A stretch of DNA of 43,431 bases from JACVRU01 sp040902725 (GTDB lineage: Bacteria; Actinomycetota; Thermoleophilia; Gaiellales; Gaiellaceae). The number at the start of each line of letters is the position of its first letter. Positions within the stretch are counted from its first letter, which is position 1. Location: NCBI GenBank assembly GCA_040902725.1, contig JBBDWU010000014.1:1-43431 (forward strand). The letters run 5' to 3'. Shown in pieces: positions 16,186 to 24,217 of this stretch. The position numbers and the translations under genes are program-made. The notes beneath the pieces are model-generated. The model ran no database searches and was not told the origin of the DNA. It was given only the letters and a program-made list of their open reading frames with translations.

Positions 16186-16839
16186 GGGATTGGACGGGTC
16201 GACAGCGGCCGCGTCCAGCGCGGCGAGCCCGTCGAGGACGGCATCGGCCTCGGCTAGCGCCTCGTCCCCCGGCGGGAAGGACGCGTTCGGGATCGCCAGC
16301 ACCCGCATGCCGGCGGCCTTGGCGCTGCGGATGCCGCTGTGCGAGTCCTCGATCGCCGCGCACCGGCGGGCAGCAACCCCCAGGCGCGCCGCCGCCTCCA
16401 GGTAGACGTCCGGCGCCGGCTTGCCGCGCGCGACCTCCTCCGACGAGACCGTCGCCGCGAACCGGCCGGCGAGCCCCGCGAGCTCCAGGACGGCGTCGAT
16501 CAGCGGCCGGTTGGACGACGAGGCGAGCCCGAGCGGCCAGCGGGTTGCGAGCCGCTCCACGGCCTCCCGCGCGCCCTCGATCAGCGGCAGCCGCTCGCGG
16601 TAGCGCGCCTCCAGGCGGCGCACGACCTCCGCCGAGATCGCCTCCGGCGGCTCGGGGACGCCGAGGTCGTCGTGCATGTAGCGCGACCACTCGAGCGAGC
16701 TCATCCCCATCATCGTCCGCTGCGCCTGCTCGTCGTAGCGGGCGCCGTGCTCGCCCGCGAGCGCCTCGCGCACCTCGTCCCAGAGCTCCTCGCTCTGCAC
16801 GAGCACGCCGTCGAGATCGAAGACGACCGCCTCGATCAA
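16180..16839 (-). CDS. HAD-superfamily phosphatase (beta-phosphoglucomutase-like subfamily)
   Basis: Hydrolase of 219 residues. The nucleophile motif is VVFDLDGVLVQSE with both aspartates. The second motif is the serine run LASSSNRP, the lysine lies in RGKPAPDVYLEAA, and the last acidic motif is AIEDSHSGIRSAKAAGM. This pattern and the helical cap fit PGMB/phosphoglycolate-phosphatase-like enzymes; the substrate is not predictable. The start appears to be TTG 16839, which overlaps the stop of the flavin reductase as TTGA, so translation is coupled. It is the last gene of the minus-strand operon that begins with the YihY protein. Confidence 0.88.
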   Translation of the reverse strand: MIEAVVFDLDGVLVQSEELWDEVREALAGEHGARYDEQAQRTMMGMSSLEWSRYMHDDLGVPEPPEAISAEVVRRLEARYRERLPLIEGAREAVERLATRWPLGLASSSNRPLIDAVLELAGLAGRFAATVSSEEVARGKPAPDVYLEAAARLGVAARRCAAIEDSHSGIRSAKAAGMRVLAIPNASFPPGDEALAEADAVLDGLAALDAAAVDPSNPK

Positions 16840-17309
16840 GCCGGCTTGTAGTCCCCGTCGACGTACACGAGGCCAAGCCCGCCCCGGCCGAGCTCGACCG
16901 AGAGCACCTCGCCGACGAAGATCGTGTGGTCGCCCGCCTCGTGATCGGAGGCGATGCGGCACTCGAGCCAGGCGACCGCGCCGTCGAGCAGCGGCTCGGC
17001 CAGCGGCGACTCGCGGAGCACGATCCCCTCCCAGAGCGCGATCGGCGGGACGCTGCGCGCGAAGTGCTGCGCGAGCGCGGCCTGGTCGCCGGCGAGCAGG
17101 CTGGCGACGAAGCGGCCGGCCCCCCGCAGGGGCGTGTGGGCGGTCGAGGCATGGCCGATCGAGATGCCGACGAGCGGCGGCTCGAGCGAGAGCGAGGTGA
17201 GCGAGCCGACGGTGAGCGCGTAGTCGAGGTCGCCCGCGGCGACGGTGACGACGGCAACGGGTGCCGGGAACCGGCGCATCGCCTGCCTGAGCTCGTCCCC
17301 CGTGGCCAC
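16836..17309 (-). CDS. Flavin reductase-like (FMN-binding) protein
   Basis: Protein of 157 residues with the flavin reductase split-barrel fold. It is recognised from the N-terminal FPAPVAVVTVAAGD, the SLTSLSLEPPLVGISIGHAS segment, then FVASLLAGDQAALAQHFA and the C-terminal HTIFVGEVLSVE and LVYVDGDYKP. Relatives use NAD(P)H to supply reduced FMN/FAD to a monooxygenase or bind FMN directly. No partner oxygenase is adjacent. It starts at GTG 17309, ten bases after the preceding secreted-protein gene, and overlaps the HAD phosphatase gene by four bases. Confidence 0.88.
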   Translation of the reverse strand: MATGDELRQAMRRFPAPVAVVTVAAGDLDYALTVGSLTSLSLEPPLVGISIGHASTAHTPLRGAGRFVASLLAGDQAALAQHFARSVPPIALWEGIVLRESPLAEPLLDGAVAWLECRIASDHEAGDHTIFVGEVLSVELGRGGLGLVYVDGDYKPA

Positions 17310-17319
17310 GGGGCGGAGA

Positions 17320-18204
17320 CTAGTTAGGACGGCACTTCGGATCGCCGTAGGAGCGGATCTCCTCGTTGGCGATCAGGTCGAGCTCGCGGTTGTACGGGCC
17401 CGGCGATTCGGCCGCCCAGGCGACGATGGGCGTCACGCCCGGCCCGTTGGCGGTGGCGCGGTAGCGGTCGCCCGTCGGCGAGTACGGCTTGCGGCGGGCG
17501 AAGAGGCCGTAGCAGAACGTTCCCGTCGGCCGGTGGAACAGGAAGCTGTTGTCGCGCTTCCAGCCGCGCCCGTACTCCGAGTTGAACGTGTCGAGGAAGA
17601 AGAGCCGGCCGAACGAGTCGAGCGGCGCGCCGTAGCGGTCCGACTTGAACCCGTAGACCGGCTGGCCCATGTACGTGAAGCGGCCGTAGACCTGGTGCGT
17701 CTCGCGGTAGGCCCAGTTGAGCCCGACCTCGAGCACGGGCAGGTCGCCGGACCAGTGGGACAGGTGGAGCTCCCAGGCGGCACGCGCGCCGGTCGAAGGC
17801 AGCCCGTAGTTCTTCAGGAGCCGCTGGAACGCCTGGAGCGCCCAGTGACTGCCGTCGGCGGCGGTGCAGGCGGTGATGAACCACGGCAGCGACGGGCCCT
17901 CGTAGGGGCCGCAGACGTTGGGGAAGTTCTTCCAGACGGCGCGCTTGTATTTGTTGAACCCGCCCGAGTAGTCGACCTTGAAGACGACCTGGGCGCGCGC
18001 CTGCGTGGGAGCGATCGCGTTGATCGCGCCCCAGGCGAGCATGCGCTTGAGCTCGCGGCCCTGGCGGTAGGTGATCAGCGCCTCGCCCTTGGCGTTCACC
18101 TGGATCTTGACGTCCTTGGCATTGCGCGCGACGAGCTGCGCCGCCGAGGCCGGCGCGGCCAGCGCGAGGGCGGCGAGCACGGCGATCGTCAGGCGAACGA
18201 GCAC
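17320..18204 (-). CDS. Secreted protein of unknown function
   Basis: Exported protein of 294 residues with a clear signal peptide (LTIAVLAALALAAPASA, cleavage near residue 21). The mature part is rich in aromatic residues and has several distinctive segments: KVDYSGGFNKYKRAVWKNF, HWALQAFQRLLKNYG, WELHLSHWSGDLPVLEVG, FLFHRPTGTFCYGLF and DLIANEEIRSYG. I do not recognise a characterised family. It lies nine bases downstream of the YihY gene and ten bases upstream of the flavin reductase gene, all on the same strand. The start is GTG 18204. Confidence 0.8.
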   Translation of the reverse strand: MLVRLTIAVLAALALAAPASAAQLVARNAKDVKIQVNAKGEALITYRQGRELKRMLAWGAINAIAPTQARAQVVFKVDYSGGFNKYKRAVWKNFPNVCGPYEGPSLPWFITACTAADGSHWALQAFQRLLKNYGLPSTGARAAWELHLSHWSGDLPVLEVGLNWAYRETHQVYGRFTYMGQPVYGFKSDRYGAPLDSFGRLFFLDTFNSEYGRGWKRDNSFLFHRPTGTFCYGLFARRKPYSPTGDRYRATANGPGVTPIVAWAAESPGPYNRELDLIANEEIRSYGDPKCRPN

Positions 18205-18213
18205 GCTTCCAAG

Positions 18214-19044
18214 TTAGCCCCGCATTGTTGGCAAACGGTTATCGCGGAGGCCCTCGAGGTCGGCGTCGAGCTCCGCGCCGAGCAGCAGCGCGAACGACGA
18301 GAGCCAGATCCACGTGAGCATCACGATCACTGCGGCCAGCGACCCCCAGGCCTTGTTGTAGGAGCCGAACATGCTCACGTAGACCGCGAAGCCGGCCGAG
18401 GACGCGAGCCAGATGAGCACGGCGAGCAGGGCTCCGGCCGTGAGCGGCTTGAACCGGCGGGGCTTGCGGTCCGGCCCGAGCCAGTACACGACGCCGAACG
18501 CGAGCAGGAGCCCGGCGAGCAGGACGGGCCACTGGGCGACCCACCAGATCCAGCCGGCCCCGACCCAGTCGGCCATGTGGGGCCCGAGCACCAGCAGGCC
18601 GAACACCAGCGTCAGCGCAGCGAGCATCAGCAGGATCAGCGCTAGGCCGATCGCGCGCTGCTGCACGAAGCCGCGCGTCTCGTCCTGCTTGAAGATGCGG
18701 TTGAGCACGCGCATCACGGCGCCCATCGCCCCGCTGACCGTCCACGCCGCCACGAGCAGGCCCACGAGCACCATCACGAGGCCGCCGCTGCGGTTCTCGA
18801 TCACGCGGGTGAGCGCATCGTCCAGGAGCGAGATGGCGTCGGCGGGCACGACGGTGGACAGCTCGGCGAGCAGGGCGCTGACCGTGGCCGGATCGGCGAA
18901 GAGGCTGAAGCAGCCGACGACCACGAGCAGGACCGATGGGATGGCGAGGAACGCGTAGTAGGTGATCGCCGCGGCGGAGTCGCCGACGTCGTCCTCCTTG
19001 AACGCGCGCCTGAACGCGCGCTTGAGCGCGTGCAGATACCGCAC
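18214..19044 (-). CDS. YihY/BrkB-family integral membrane protein
   Basis: Protein of 276 residues with six or more membrane helices. It matches the YihY/UPF0761 family: N-terminal DVGDSAAAITYYAFLAIPS, a middle segment with MGAVMRVLNRIFKQDETRGF, and a C-terminal SMFGSYNKAWGSLAAVIVML followed by LSSFALLLGAELDA. The older label ribonuclease BN is wrong for this family; transport or envelope functions have been suggested. It begins at GTG 19044 and heads a minus-strand operon with the secreted protein, flavin reductase and HAD phosphatase. Confidence 0.93.
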   Translation of the reverse strand: MRYLHALKRAFRRAFKEDDVGDSAAAITYYAFLAIPSVLLVVVGCFSLFADPATVSALLAELSTVVPADAISLLDDALTRVIENRSGGLVMVLVGLLVAAWTVSGAMGAVMRVLNRIFKQDETRGFVQQRAIGLALILLMLAALTLVFGLLVLGPHMADWVGAGWIWWVAQWPVLLAGLLLAFGVVYWLGPDRKPRRFKPLTAGALLAVLIWLASSAGFAVYVSMFGSYNKAWGSLAAVIVMLTWIWLSSFALLLGAELDADLEGLRDNRLPTMRG

Positions 19045-19085
19045 GGCCTCTCGAATGCCCCGTCGACGGGCGCGCTAACCCGAGA

Positions 19086-19631
19086 CTATTTCTCGCTCGA
19101 CCTACAGCTCTTCGAGCCGCGGAGCCAGCCGCCGCCCGCCCTGATCTCGCCCAGCGCGAGCAGCTTGCCGGTCCTCTGCACGCGGACGGTCACGCGCTTG
19201 CCGCCGGCGACGTCGCTGACCGCAACGACGATCTTGCCCGTCTGGAGGCACGTGAACTTGCGACCGGCGAACCATCCGTCCTTCACCCTGACCGCGGGCC
19301 TGAGGCCGCCGTCCACCTGCCGCGCCGCCCGCCCCGGCCCGCAGCGCGGGAAGAACGAGGAACGGCTCCGCGTGGCCCAGCCATAGGCCGCGAGGCCGTC
19401 GGTCTCGACCGGCCCACCGTTGCTCCAGACGGCGATGACGGTGATCTTTTCCGGGATCGCGTCGTAGCGGCCGAGCTGCCAGCCCCACGTCCGGTTACCA
19501 AGAATCTGGATGTTGACGGCGATGGCCAGGGGAGTGCAGACGCGCGCCTGGGCGGCGCTCGGCGCCGAGGAGCCGGCGCCGGCCGCGACGAGTGCGGCGG
19601 CACTGACAAGCGGTGCGGCGAGGAGTCTCAA
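19086..19631 (-). CDS. Small secreted cysteine-rich protein (member D of the local family)
   Basis: Protein of about 181 residues with a signal peptide (LLAAPLVSAAALVAAGAG, then SAAQA). The mature domain has four cysteines: RVCTPLAIAV, FFPRCGPG, KFTCLQTGK and SKSCRSS. The C-terminal half (KFTCLQTGKIVVAV, GGKRVTVRVQRTGKLLALGE) has the same order of elements as the secreted proteins across the sigma-factor promoter. The likely start is TTG 19631, which begins the signal peptide; no ATG or GTG fits and no ribosome-binding site is visible. It is divergent from the ECF sigma gene, so the shared 69-base region could control both. Function unknown. Confidence 0.7.
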   Translation of the reverse strand: MRLLAAPLVSAAALVAAGAGSSAPSAAQARVCTPLAIAVNIQILGNRTWGWQLGRYDAIPEKITVIAVWSNGGPVETDGLAAYGWATRSRSSFFPRCGPGRAARQVDGGLRPAVRVKDGWFAGRKFTCLQTGKIVVAVSDVAGGKRVTVRVQRTGKLLALGEIRAGGGWLRGSKSCRSSEK

Positions 19632-19700
19632 GGGACGAAGGAGTACAGAACGACGCCCGGGATGCAAGCACCGCCGCCCGGACGTAGTAGAACCACGACG

Positions 19701-20231
19701 ATGCGACGGAGTCCCGACCACGAGCTGATCGGGCTGGCCCGCAAGGGCTCGGCCGACGCGGCCGGCGTGCTCTTCGACCGCTACTGGTCGGCGGCCTGGG
19801 GCGCGGCCTACGCCGTGACCGCCGACCGCGCGCTGGCGGACGACGCCGCCCAGGACGCGATGCAGCGCGCCTTCGGCGCTCTTCACCGCTTCGACGAGAC
19901 GCGGCCCTTCGGGCCCTGGCTGAAGCGCATCGCGGTCAACCGCGCCATCGACCTGCTGCGCGGCTCGCGGCGCCGCGAGGAGACCGCGCTCCACGGCTGG
20001 ACGCTCGGGCAGGCCGCCGAGGAGGATCTCTCCCTCTGGGCGGTCGCCGACGCGGTCGCGGCTCTCGGCGCCGGGAAGCGCGAGATCGTCGTCCTCCACT
20101 ACTGGCTCGACCTGCCGCTCGAGGAGATCGCGGGCGTCCTCGGCCTGCCGCCCGGCACCGTCGCGTCGCGCCTCAGCCGCGCGCTCGCGGAGCTGCGGGT
20201 CGCGCTCGGGGACGAGCAGCATGTCGTCTGA
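19701..20231 (+). CDS. ECF-type RNA polymerase sigma factor
   Basis: Sigma-70 family extracytoplasmic-function factor of 176 residues. Region 2 runs from about residue 8 to 85 (DHELIGLARKGSADAAGVLF, then DDAAQDAMQRAFGAL, TRPFGPWLKRIAVNRAIDLLR). Region 4 occupies about 115-170 (LPLEEIAGVLGLPPGTVASR with RALAELR). It directs polymerase to a small set of promoters and is normally held by an anti-sigma factor. The next gene overlaps its 3' end by 11 bases and encodes a one-helix membrane protein, the usual anti-sigma position. ATG 19701 removes an arginine-rich extension. Confidence 0.93.
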   Translation: MRRSPDHELIGLARKGSADAAGVLFDRYWSAAWGAAYAVTADRALADDAAQDAMQRAFGALHRFDETRPFGPWLKRIAVNRAIDLLRGSRRREETALHGWTLGQAAEEDLSLWAVADAVAALGAGKREIVVLHYWLDLPLEEIAGVLGLPPGTVASRLSRALAELRVALGDEQHVV

Positions 20232-21465
20232 GCTCGAGCGCCTCCTGCGAGAGGCCGGCCGGCGCCTGCCCGGGCCGGATGCGGACGCCACCCGCCGCGC
20301 GCGCGGGCGAGCGCTCGCCGCCGTGCGCCGCAGGCGCAGGCTGACACGGCCGGCCGCGATGCTGCTCGCCGCCGTGCTCGTCGGCCTCGGCGTCGGCATC
20401 GGCGCCCTGGTGACGCCGAGCGGCACGGAGGCGCGCCAGCCGTACGGGCTCGGCTTCCTGCCCGCGCACGGCTGGAGCGTGCTGCAGAACGGGGGCGACG
20501 GGACGCCGGTGCGCCCCGCGGTGGCCGTCGCGGCGAACGTCCCGCTGAGCCCCGACGACGATCCCGACGGCCTTCCCCTCTCGACGCTCCAGTCCCTGCC
20601 GCCGGGCGGCATTGTGATCATCGCCGGCTTCACCGCCCGCGGCGAGCAGCCCTGGCACGACCAGGGCTTCCCGCGCCGCTCGCTGCCGCTCAGGGCATCC
20701 GACGCCACGCGGGGGATCGAGTTCGCCACCCAACTGAGGCAGGGCCGGCCGCTCGGCCAGTACCAGCTCCGGGCGGGCGTCAACCGTCACAACGTCGACG
20801 TGAACATGTACTTCGGGATCGAGCGGCCGACGGCCGAGCTCTTCGCCGTGGCGCAGCGCCAGCTCGACCGCCTGATCGTCCGCACCGCCCTGCCGGCTCC
20901 GCGCGGGGCAGGATCCTCGGAGGCGACCGTGGTCGACAGGACGTTCGTCTGCACGCCCGCGTACGGGCGCGTGAACGTGGTCGCCAGCCCGCGCGGCAGC
21001 GGGGCGAGCGATCTCTACGTCGTCGACTCCGCCGGCTACGTCAGGGTCAGCTCAGGGCCTGGGAGCTTCGCCGCCGACCTCGTCGCCGCCGCGCGCCCCG
21101 GGATGCGGAGCTGGGTGAAGCGCTTCCCTGGGGCGGTGTACGCAAGCAGCCGGCGCTGCACGTCCGTGAGCGCATCCGTTCCGCTCAGTCGTGCGGGCCT
21201 GCCCGGCCCGGCGCTGGAATGGTGGACGCGCTGGCGCTGCCGGGTCCGGGGACGCGTGCTCATCCGGGTCCGCGCGGTCGTCGAGGCGACGAGCAGCTGG
21301 GGGCCGATCCCGGGCACCTCGTACACGGGCACCCGCGGGACGCTGCGCGAGGCCTCCATGGTGGTGAGGGACGAGGTGAGCCGGCGGCCGCTTGCCTTCG
21401 TCGAGCTCGATCGGGCCGGGAAGACCAGCACCTGGACCTCGACGGGCGCGAATTGCACGCGCTAG
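20221..21465 (+). CDS. Single-pass membrane protein, presumed anti-sigma factor with extracellular domains
   Basis: Protein of 414 residues. A short cytoplasmic part (1-44; LERLLREAGRRLPGPDADA then an Arg-rich stretch) leads to one membrane helix (about 46-63) and a large external region. No HxxxCxxC zinc anti-sigma motif is present, so the role rests on gene order and topology. The external part has two sections. Residues 66-235 are unfamiliar (YGLGFLPAHGWSVLQNGG, PGGIVIIAGFTARG). Residues 238-414 repeat the cysteine-rich pattern of the neighbouring secreted proteins (VVDRTFVCTP, RRCTSVSASVPLS, RCRVRGRVLIRVRAV, GANCTR). A sensor reading the same ligand as the secreted proteins is an attractive inference. 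It overlaps genes on both sides. Confidence 0.8.
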   Translation: MSSELERLLREAGRRLPGPDADATRRARGRALAAVRRRRRLTRPAAMLLAAVLVGLGVGIGALVTPSGTEARQPYGLGFLPAHGWSVLQNGGDGTPVRPAVAVAANVPLSPDDDPDGLPLSTLQSLPPGGIVIIAGFTARGEQPWHDQGFPRRSLPLRASDATRGIEFATQLRQGRPLGQYQLRAGVNRHNVDVNMYFGIERPTAELFAVAQRQLDRLIVRTALPAPRGAGSSEATVVDRTFVCTPAYGRVNVVASPRGSGASDLYVVDSAGYVRVSSGPGSFAADLVAAARPGMRSWVKRFPGAVYASSRRCTSVSASVPLSRAGLPGPALEWWTRWRCRVRGRVLIRVRAVVEATSSWGPIPGTSYTGTRGTLREASMVVRDEVSRRPLAFVELDRAGKTSTWTSTGANCTR

Positions 21466-22019
21466 GCCTGCTCGCAGTCGTCGCGGCGTTCGTGGCACCG
21501 GCGGCGCCGGCCGCGACGGTGATCGACCGAACGCTGCTCTGCGAGGTGGGGATCAGCGGCGGCGTGCGCAAGCTCAAGCTCTATTCGTCGTCGGCGATCC
21601 GCGAGGGTCCGCAGCAGCACGCGGCGAGCGTCGACGTGAGCACAAACCTCAGGCCCACCTGGCGGCTTGCGGCGATCGGCGAGGGGTCGCTCGAGCTGAG
21701 CCCGGCGTGCACCCGCTCGAGCGCCACCGTTCCGCTATCCGCCCGCGGCCTCGACGGAGGAGCGGCGGGCATCTTCGGGGACGAGCACGGCTGCCTCACG
21801 CCGCGCCGCGTGCTGCTCCGCGTCCGGGCGACCTTCACGTCGCGAGTGACGCTCCGGCGGGGCAGTCCTTACGGATTCCCGGTGCTGTTCGCCCGCGGAA
21901 CGGTGGAGCAGGCGTCGCTCGCGATCCGCACGCAGGCCGGCAAGCCGCTCGCCTATGCCACGGTCTCGGAAACGGGCAAGGCGCGGCTCTTCACCGCGGG
22001 GAGCTGCACGGCCGAATGA
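21453..22019 (+). CDS. Small secreted cysteine-rich protein (member B of the local family)
   Basis: Exported protein of 188 residues. The signal peptide LLAVVAAFVAPAAPAA follows TTG 21453, which overlaps the previous gene by 13 bases and suggests coupled translation. The mature domain has four cysteines: RTLLCEVG, SPACTRSSATVPLSARGL, HGCLTPRRVLLRVRATF and AGSCTAE. The block from the second cysteine onward aligns by eye with the C-terminal region of the preceding membrane protein and with the gene at 23663. The predicted fold is mostly beta, probably with two disulfides. I do not recognise a named family; function unknown. Confidence 0.75.
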   Translation: MHALGLLAVVAAFVAPAAPAATVIDRTLLCEVGISGGVRKLKLYSSSAIREGPQQHAASVDVSTNLRPTWRLAAIGEGSLELSPACTRSSATVPLSARGLDGGAAGIFGDEHGCLTPRRVLLRVRATFTSRVTLRRGSPYGFPVLFARGTVEQASLAIRTQAGKPLAYATVSETGKARLFTAGSCTAE

Positions 22020-22068
22020 GCAACCAAAGGCGGACACAGGCGTCTCATCGAGAGAGGGAGGAAGCGAC

Positions 22069-22689
22069 GTGACCACCAGGATCGGATCGGCGCTGGCAGT
22101 GCTCGGCGTAGCCGTGGCGCTCACGGCCACGGCCCTGGGGAGGGCACCCGCGGCGCACGCGCCGGCCGTCTGCCCACGCTTCGACCCGGCCTTCCGGCTC
22201 GAGTTCGGCGCCTGGGGCGGCCCCGGCACGCCGCTGCCCAAGCGCGAGCTGTTCGCCGCTGCGGTCACGCGCGGCTCCGACCGGGCGGGCGGCCACATGA
22301 TCTGGGGCTCGGCGACGCCGACGAAGGCGACCGTCGATCCTGCCTGCCGGCCGGCGCGGCTGGCCGCCAGGCCGATCGAGACCCGGCTCTCGAAGCCGTA
22401 CACCTACCGCGTCTCCGGCCACAGCGGCTGGGTCAAGGCGCCGAACGGCGACCGGCTGTTCCTCGAGCGGGTCGAGCGCACCACGAGCGACCCAAGGGTC
22501 ACGCGGGGAGCGCTCGCGGTCAGCTTCAAGTGCGTCGCCTCGGGGCCGGTCACGGTCGCGATGACGAACAGCGGCGGCGGCACCTACTTCACGGTCCGCA
22601 TCCGCCGCGAGCTCTACGCGACCGCGGCGGTGCGCCCGAACGACGAGTTCACGTTCCGCGTCTCGAACCGCTGCGAGCGCGACCAGTGA
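22069..22689 (+). CDS. Small secreted cysteine-rich protein (member E of the local family)
   Basis: Exported protein of 206 residues. The signal peptide covers about residues 6-28 (LAVLGVAVALTATALGRAPA). Cysteines lie in PAVCPRFDP, DPACRPARLA, SFKCVASGPV and SNRCERDQ. The C-terminal block KCVASGPVTVAMTNSGGG, then YFTVRIRRELYATAAV, has the same cysteine-strand-VRIR layout as the neighbouring members but is the most divergent. GTG 22069 has GGGAGGAAG eight bases upstream. The 49-base gap before it is the largest within this operon, so a secondary promoter or processing site is possible there. Its GTGA stop overlap couples it to moxR. Confidence 0.75.
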   Translation: MTTRIGSALAVLGVAVALTATALGRAPAAHAPAVCPRFDPAFRLEFGAWGGPGTPLPKRELFAAAVTRGSDRAGGHMIWGSATPTKATVDPACRPARLAARPIETRLSKPYTYRVSGHSGWVKAPNGDRLFLERVERTTSDPRVTRGALAVSFKCVASGPVTVAMTNSGGGTYFTVRIRRELYATAAVRPNDEFTFRVSNRCERDQ

Positions 22690-23666
22690 ACGGCGCTCCG
22701 GAGCTCTCCACCCGGCTGGTCGCCAACGTCGAGACCGTCGTCCACGGCAAGACGGACGAGATCAAGCTCGTCCTCGCGGCGATGATGTGCGGCGGGCACG
22801 TGCTGCTCGAGGACGTTCCCGGCACGGCGAAGACGATCCTCGCGCGCGCGCTCGCGGGGAGCGTCCACGGCGCGACGAACTCGCGCATCCAGTGTACGCC
22901 CGACCTCCAGCCCACCGACGTCACCGGCCTGTCCGTCTTCAACCAGCGCGAGCGGGACTTCGAGTTCCGGCCGGGCCCCGTGTTCGCGAACGTCGTCCTC
23001 GTCGACGAGATCAACCGGGCGATGCCCAAGACGCAGTCGGCGCTGCTCGAGGCGATGGCCGAGCAGCAGGTCACGATCGACGGCGTCACCCGCGCGCTGC
23101 CCGACCCGTTCCTCGTGATCGCGACGGAGAACCCGATCGAGCAGGAGGGCACCTTCCCGCTGCCGGAGGCGCAGCTCGACCGCTTCTTCCTCCGCACGGC
23201 GCTCGGCTACCCGGGCGAGGACGACGAGCTGCGGATCGTCGAGGAGCAGGTCCGCGCGCACCCCGTCCACTCGCTGCGCCCGGTGATCGACCTGGACGAC
23301 GTGCGCACGATTCGCGCGGCCGTCTGGGACGTCTACATCGACCCCGTGCTCCGCCGTTGGGCGATCAGGCTCGTGCGCGCGACGCGGCAGGCCGAGGGCG
23401 TCGCGATCGGGGCCTCGGTGCGCGGCAGCCTCGCGCTCGAGCGCGCCGCCCGCGCGATCGCGCTCCTCGACGGCCGGGACTACGTCACGCCGGTGGACGT
23501 GGAGCGCCTCTTCCTGCCCGTGCTGATGCACCGGATCGTCTTCACGCCGAGCTTCGTCGCCACTGCCCGCGAGCTCGGCTGGGAGGCGGCGTCCGCGCGC
23601 TTCCGCGAGGACTGCCTGGCGCTCGCGCCGCGCCCAGGCGCCGATCTGGAGGTGATGTCTGCATGA
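22686..23666 (+). CDS. MoxR-family AAA+ ATPase
   Basis: Chaperone-like AAA+ ATPase of 326 residues. Walker A is EDVPGTAKT (43-51) and Walker B is VVLVDEINRA (103-112). Sensor 1 lies in FLVIATENPIEQEGTFPLPE and sensor 2 in ASVRGSLALERAARA. MoxR proteins work with VWA-domain partners to mature or insert metal ions into enzymes or to remodel envelope complexes. Here it lies in an operon with a DUF58 protein and two VWA proteins, the standard partners. Start GTG 22686 and stop both overlap neighbours by four bases. A gene for a small secreted protein, not the DUF58 gene, follows directly. Confidence 0.94.
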   Translation: MNGAPELSTRLVANVETVVHGKTDEIKLVLAAMMCGGHVLLEDVPGTAKTILARALAGSVHGATNSRIQCTPDLQPTDVTGLSVFNQRERDFEFRPGPVFANVVLVDEINRAMPKTQSALLEAMAEQQVTIDGVTRALPDPFLVIATENPIEQEGTFPLPEAQLDRFFLRTALGYPGEDDELRIVEEQVRAHPVHSLRPVIDLDDVRTIRAAVWDVYIDPVLRRWAIRLVRATRQAEGVAIGASVRGSLALERAARAIALLDGRDYVTPVDVERLFLPVLMHRIVFTPSFVATARELGWEAASARFREDCLALAPRPGADLEVMSA

Positions 23667-24217
23667 TCGCAATCGTCGCGGCAGCGATCATCGCCGCGGC
23701 ATCGCCGGTCGTCGACAGCACGGTCGAGTGCTCCGTTGCCGGCGGGGAGGGCTATCCCGATCCGCCGCCGCGGTATCTCAACGTCATCGCTTCGCCCCTA
23801 CTCAGCGGGTGGCCGCCGAGCGTGAACACCTGGGACCGCCAGGTCGGCCTCAGCATCGGCTTCAGAACGCGCCGCTCACCGCAGCACACGACCGGCTCGG
23901 TTTGGATCGACCGCGTCGAGTGCAGGGCGACACGGGTGCTCGTTCCTCTGTCGAGCCGTGGGCTCCGACAGGTCGATGCCCGCCTCGGCGCTCGGTACAG
24001 ATGCGACGTGCCTGCGAAGGTGCTCGTCCGCGTGCGTGCTGTCTTCACGCGCCCAGTAACACTCCTGCCGCAGCGCGGCTACCTGATGGCGCGAGGAACC
24101 ATTTCCACCGGTTCGATCGCCGTCCGCACGCGCACCGGTAGGCCGATCTTCCTTGGTTCGGCGCAGGACCGCGGGAAGACGACAGCTTTTGTGGCTCGCG
24201 GCCGCTGCTCGAGATGA
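23663..24217 (+). CDS. Small secreted cysteine-rich protein (member C), inserted between moxR and DUF58 gene
   Basis: Exported protein of 184 residues with a short signal sequence (IAIVAAAIIAAASP). Cysteines occur in STVECSVAG, DRVECRATRVLVPLSSRGL, RYRCDVPAKVLVRVRAVF and ARGRCSR. From the second cysteine to the end it is closely similar by eye to the protein at 21453 and to the C-terminal region of the membrane protein at 20221. Its codons look less GC-biased than its neighbours. It overlaps moxR by four bases (ATGA) and the DUF58 gene by four bases (ATGA), so it is a fully integrated member of the operon although MoxR and DUF58 genes usually touch. Confidence 0.75.
   Translation: MIAIVAAAIIAAASPVVDSTVECSVAGGEGYPDPPPRYLNVIASPLLSGWPPSVNTWDRQVGLSIGFRTRRSPQHTTGSVWIDRVECRATRVLVPLSSRGLRQVDARLGARYRCDVPAKVLVRVRAVFTRPVTLLPQRGYLMARGTISTGSIAVRTRTGRPIFLGSAQDRGKTTAFVARGRCSR

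Noticed and set aside
14858..17257. 799-codon minus-strand frame over fabF, HAD and flavin reductase genes
   Set aside because: It is antisense to fabF, which has all catalytic motifs, and is a high-GC artefact with no domain of its own.
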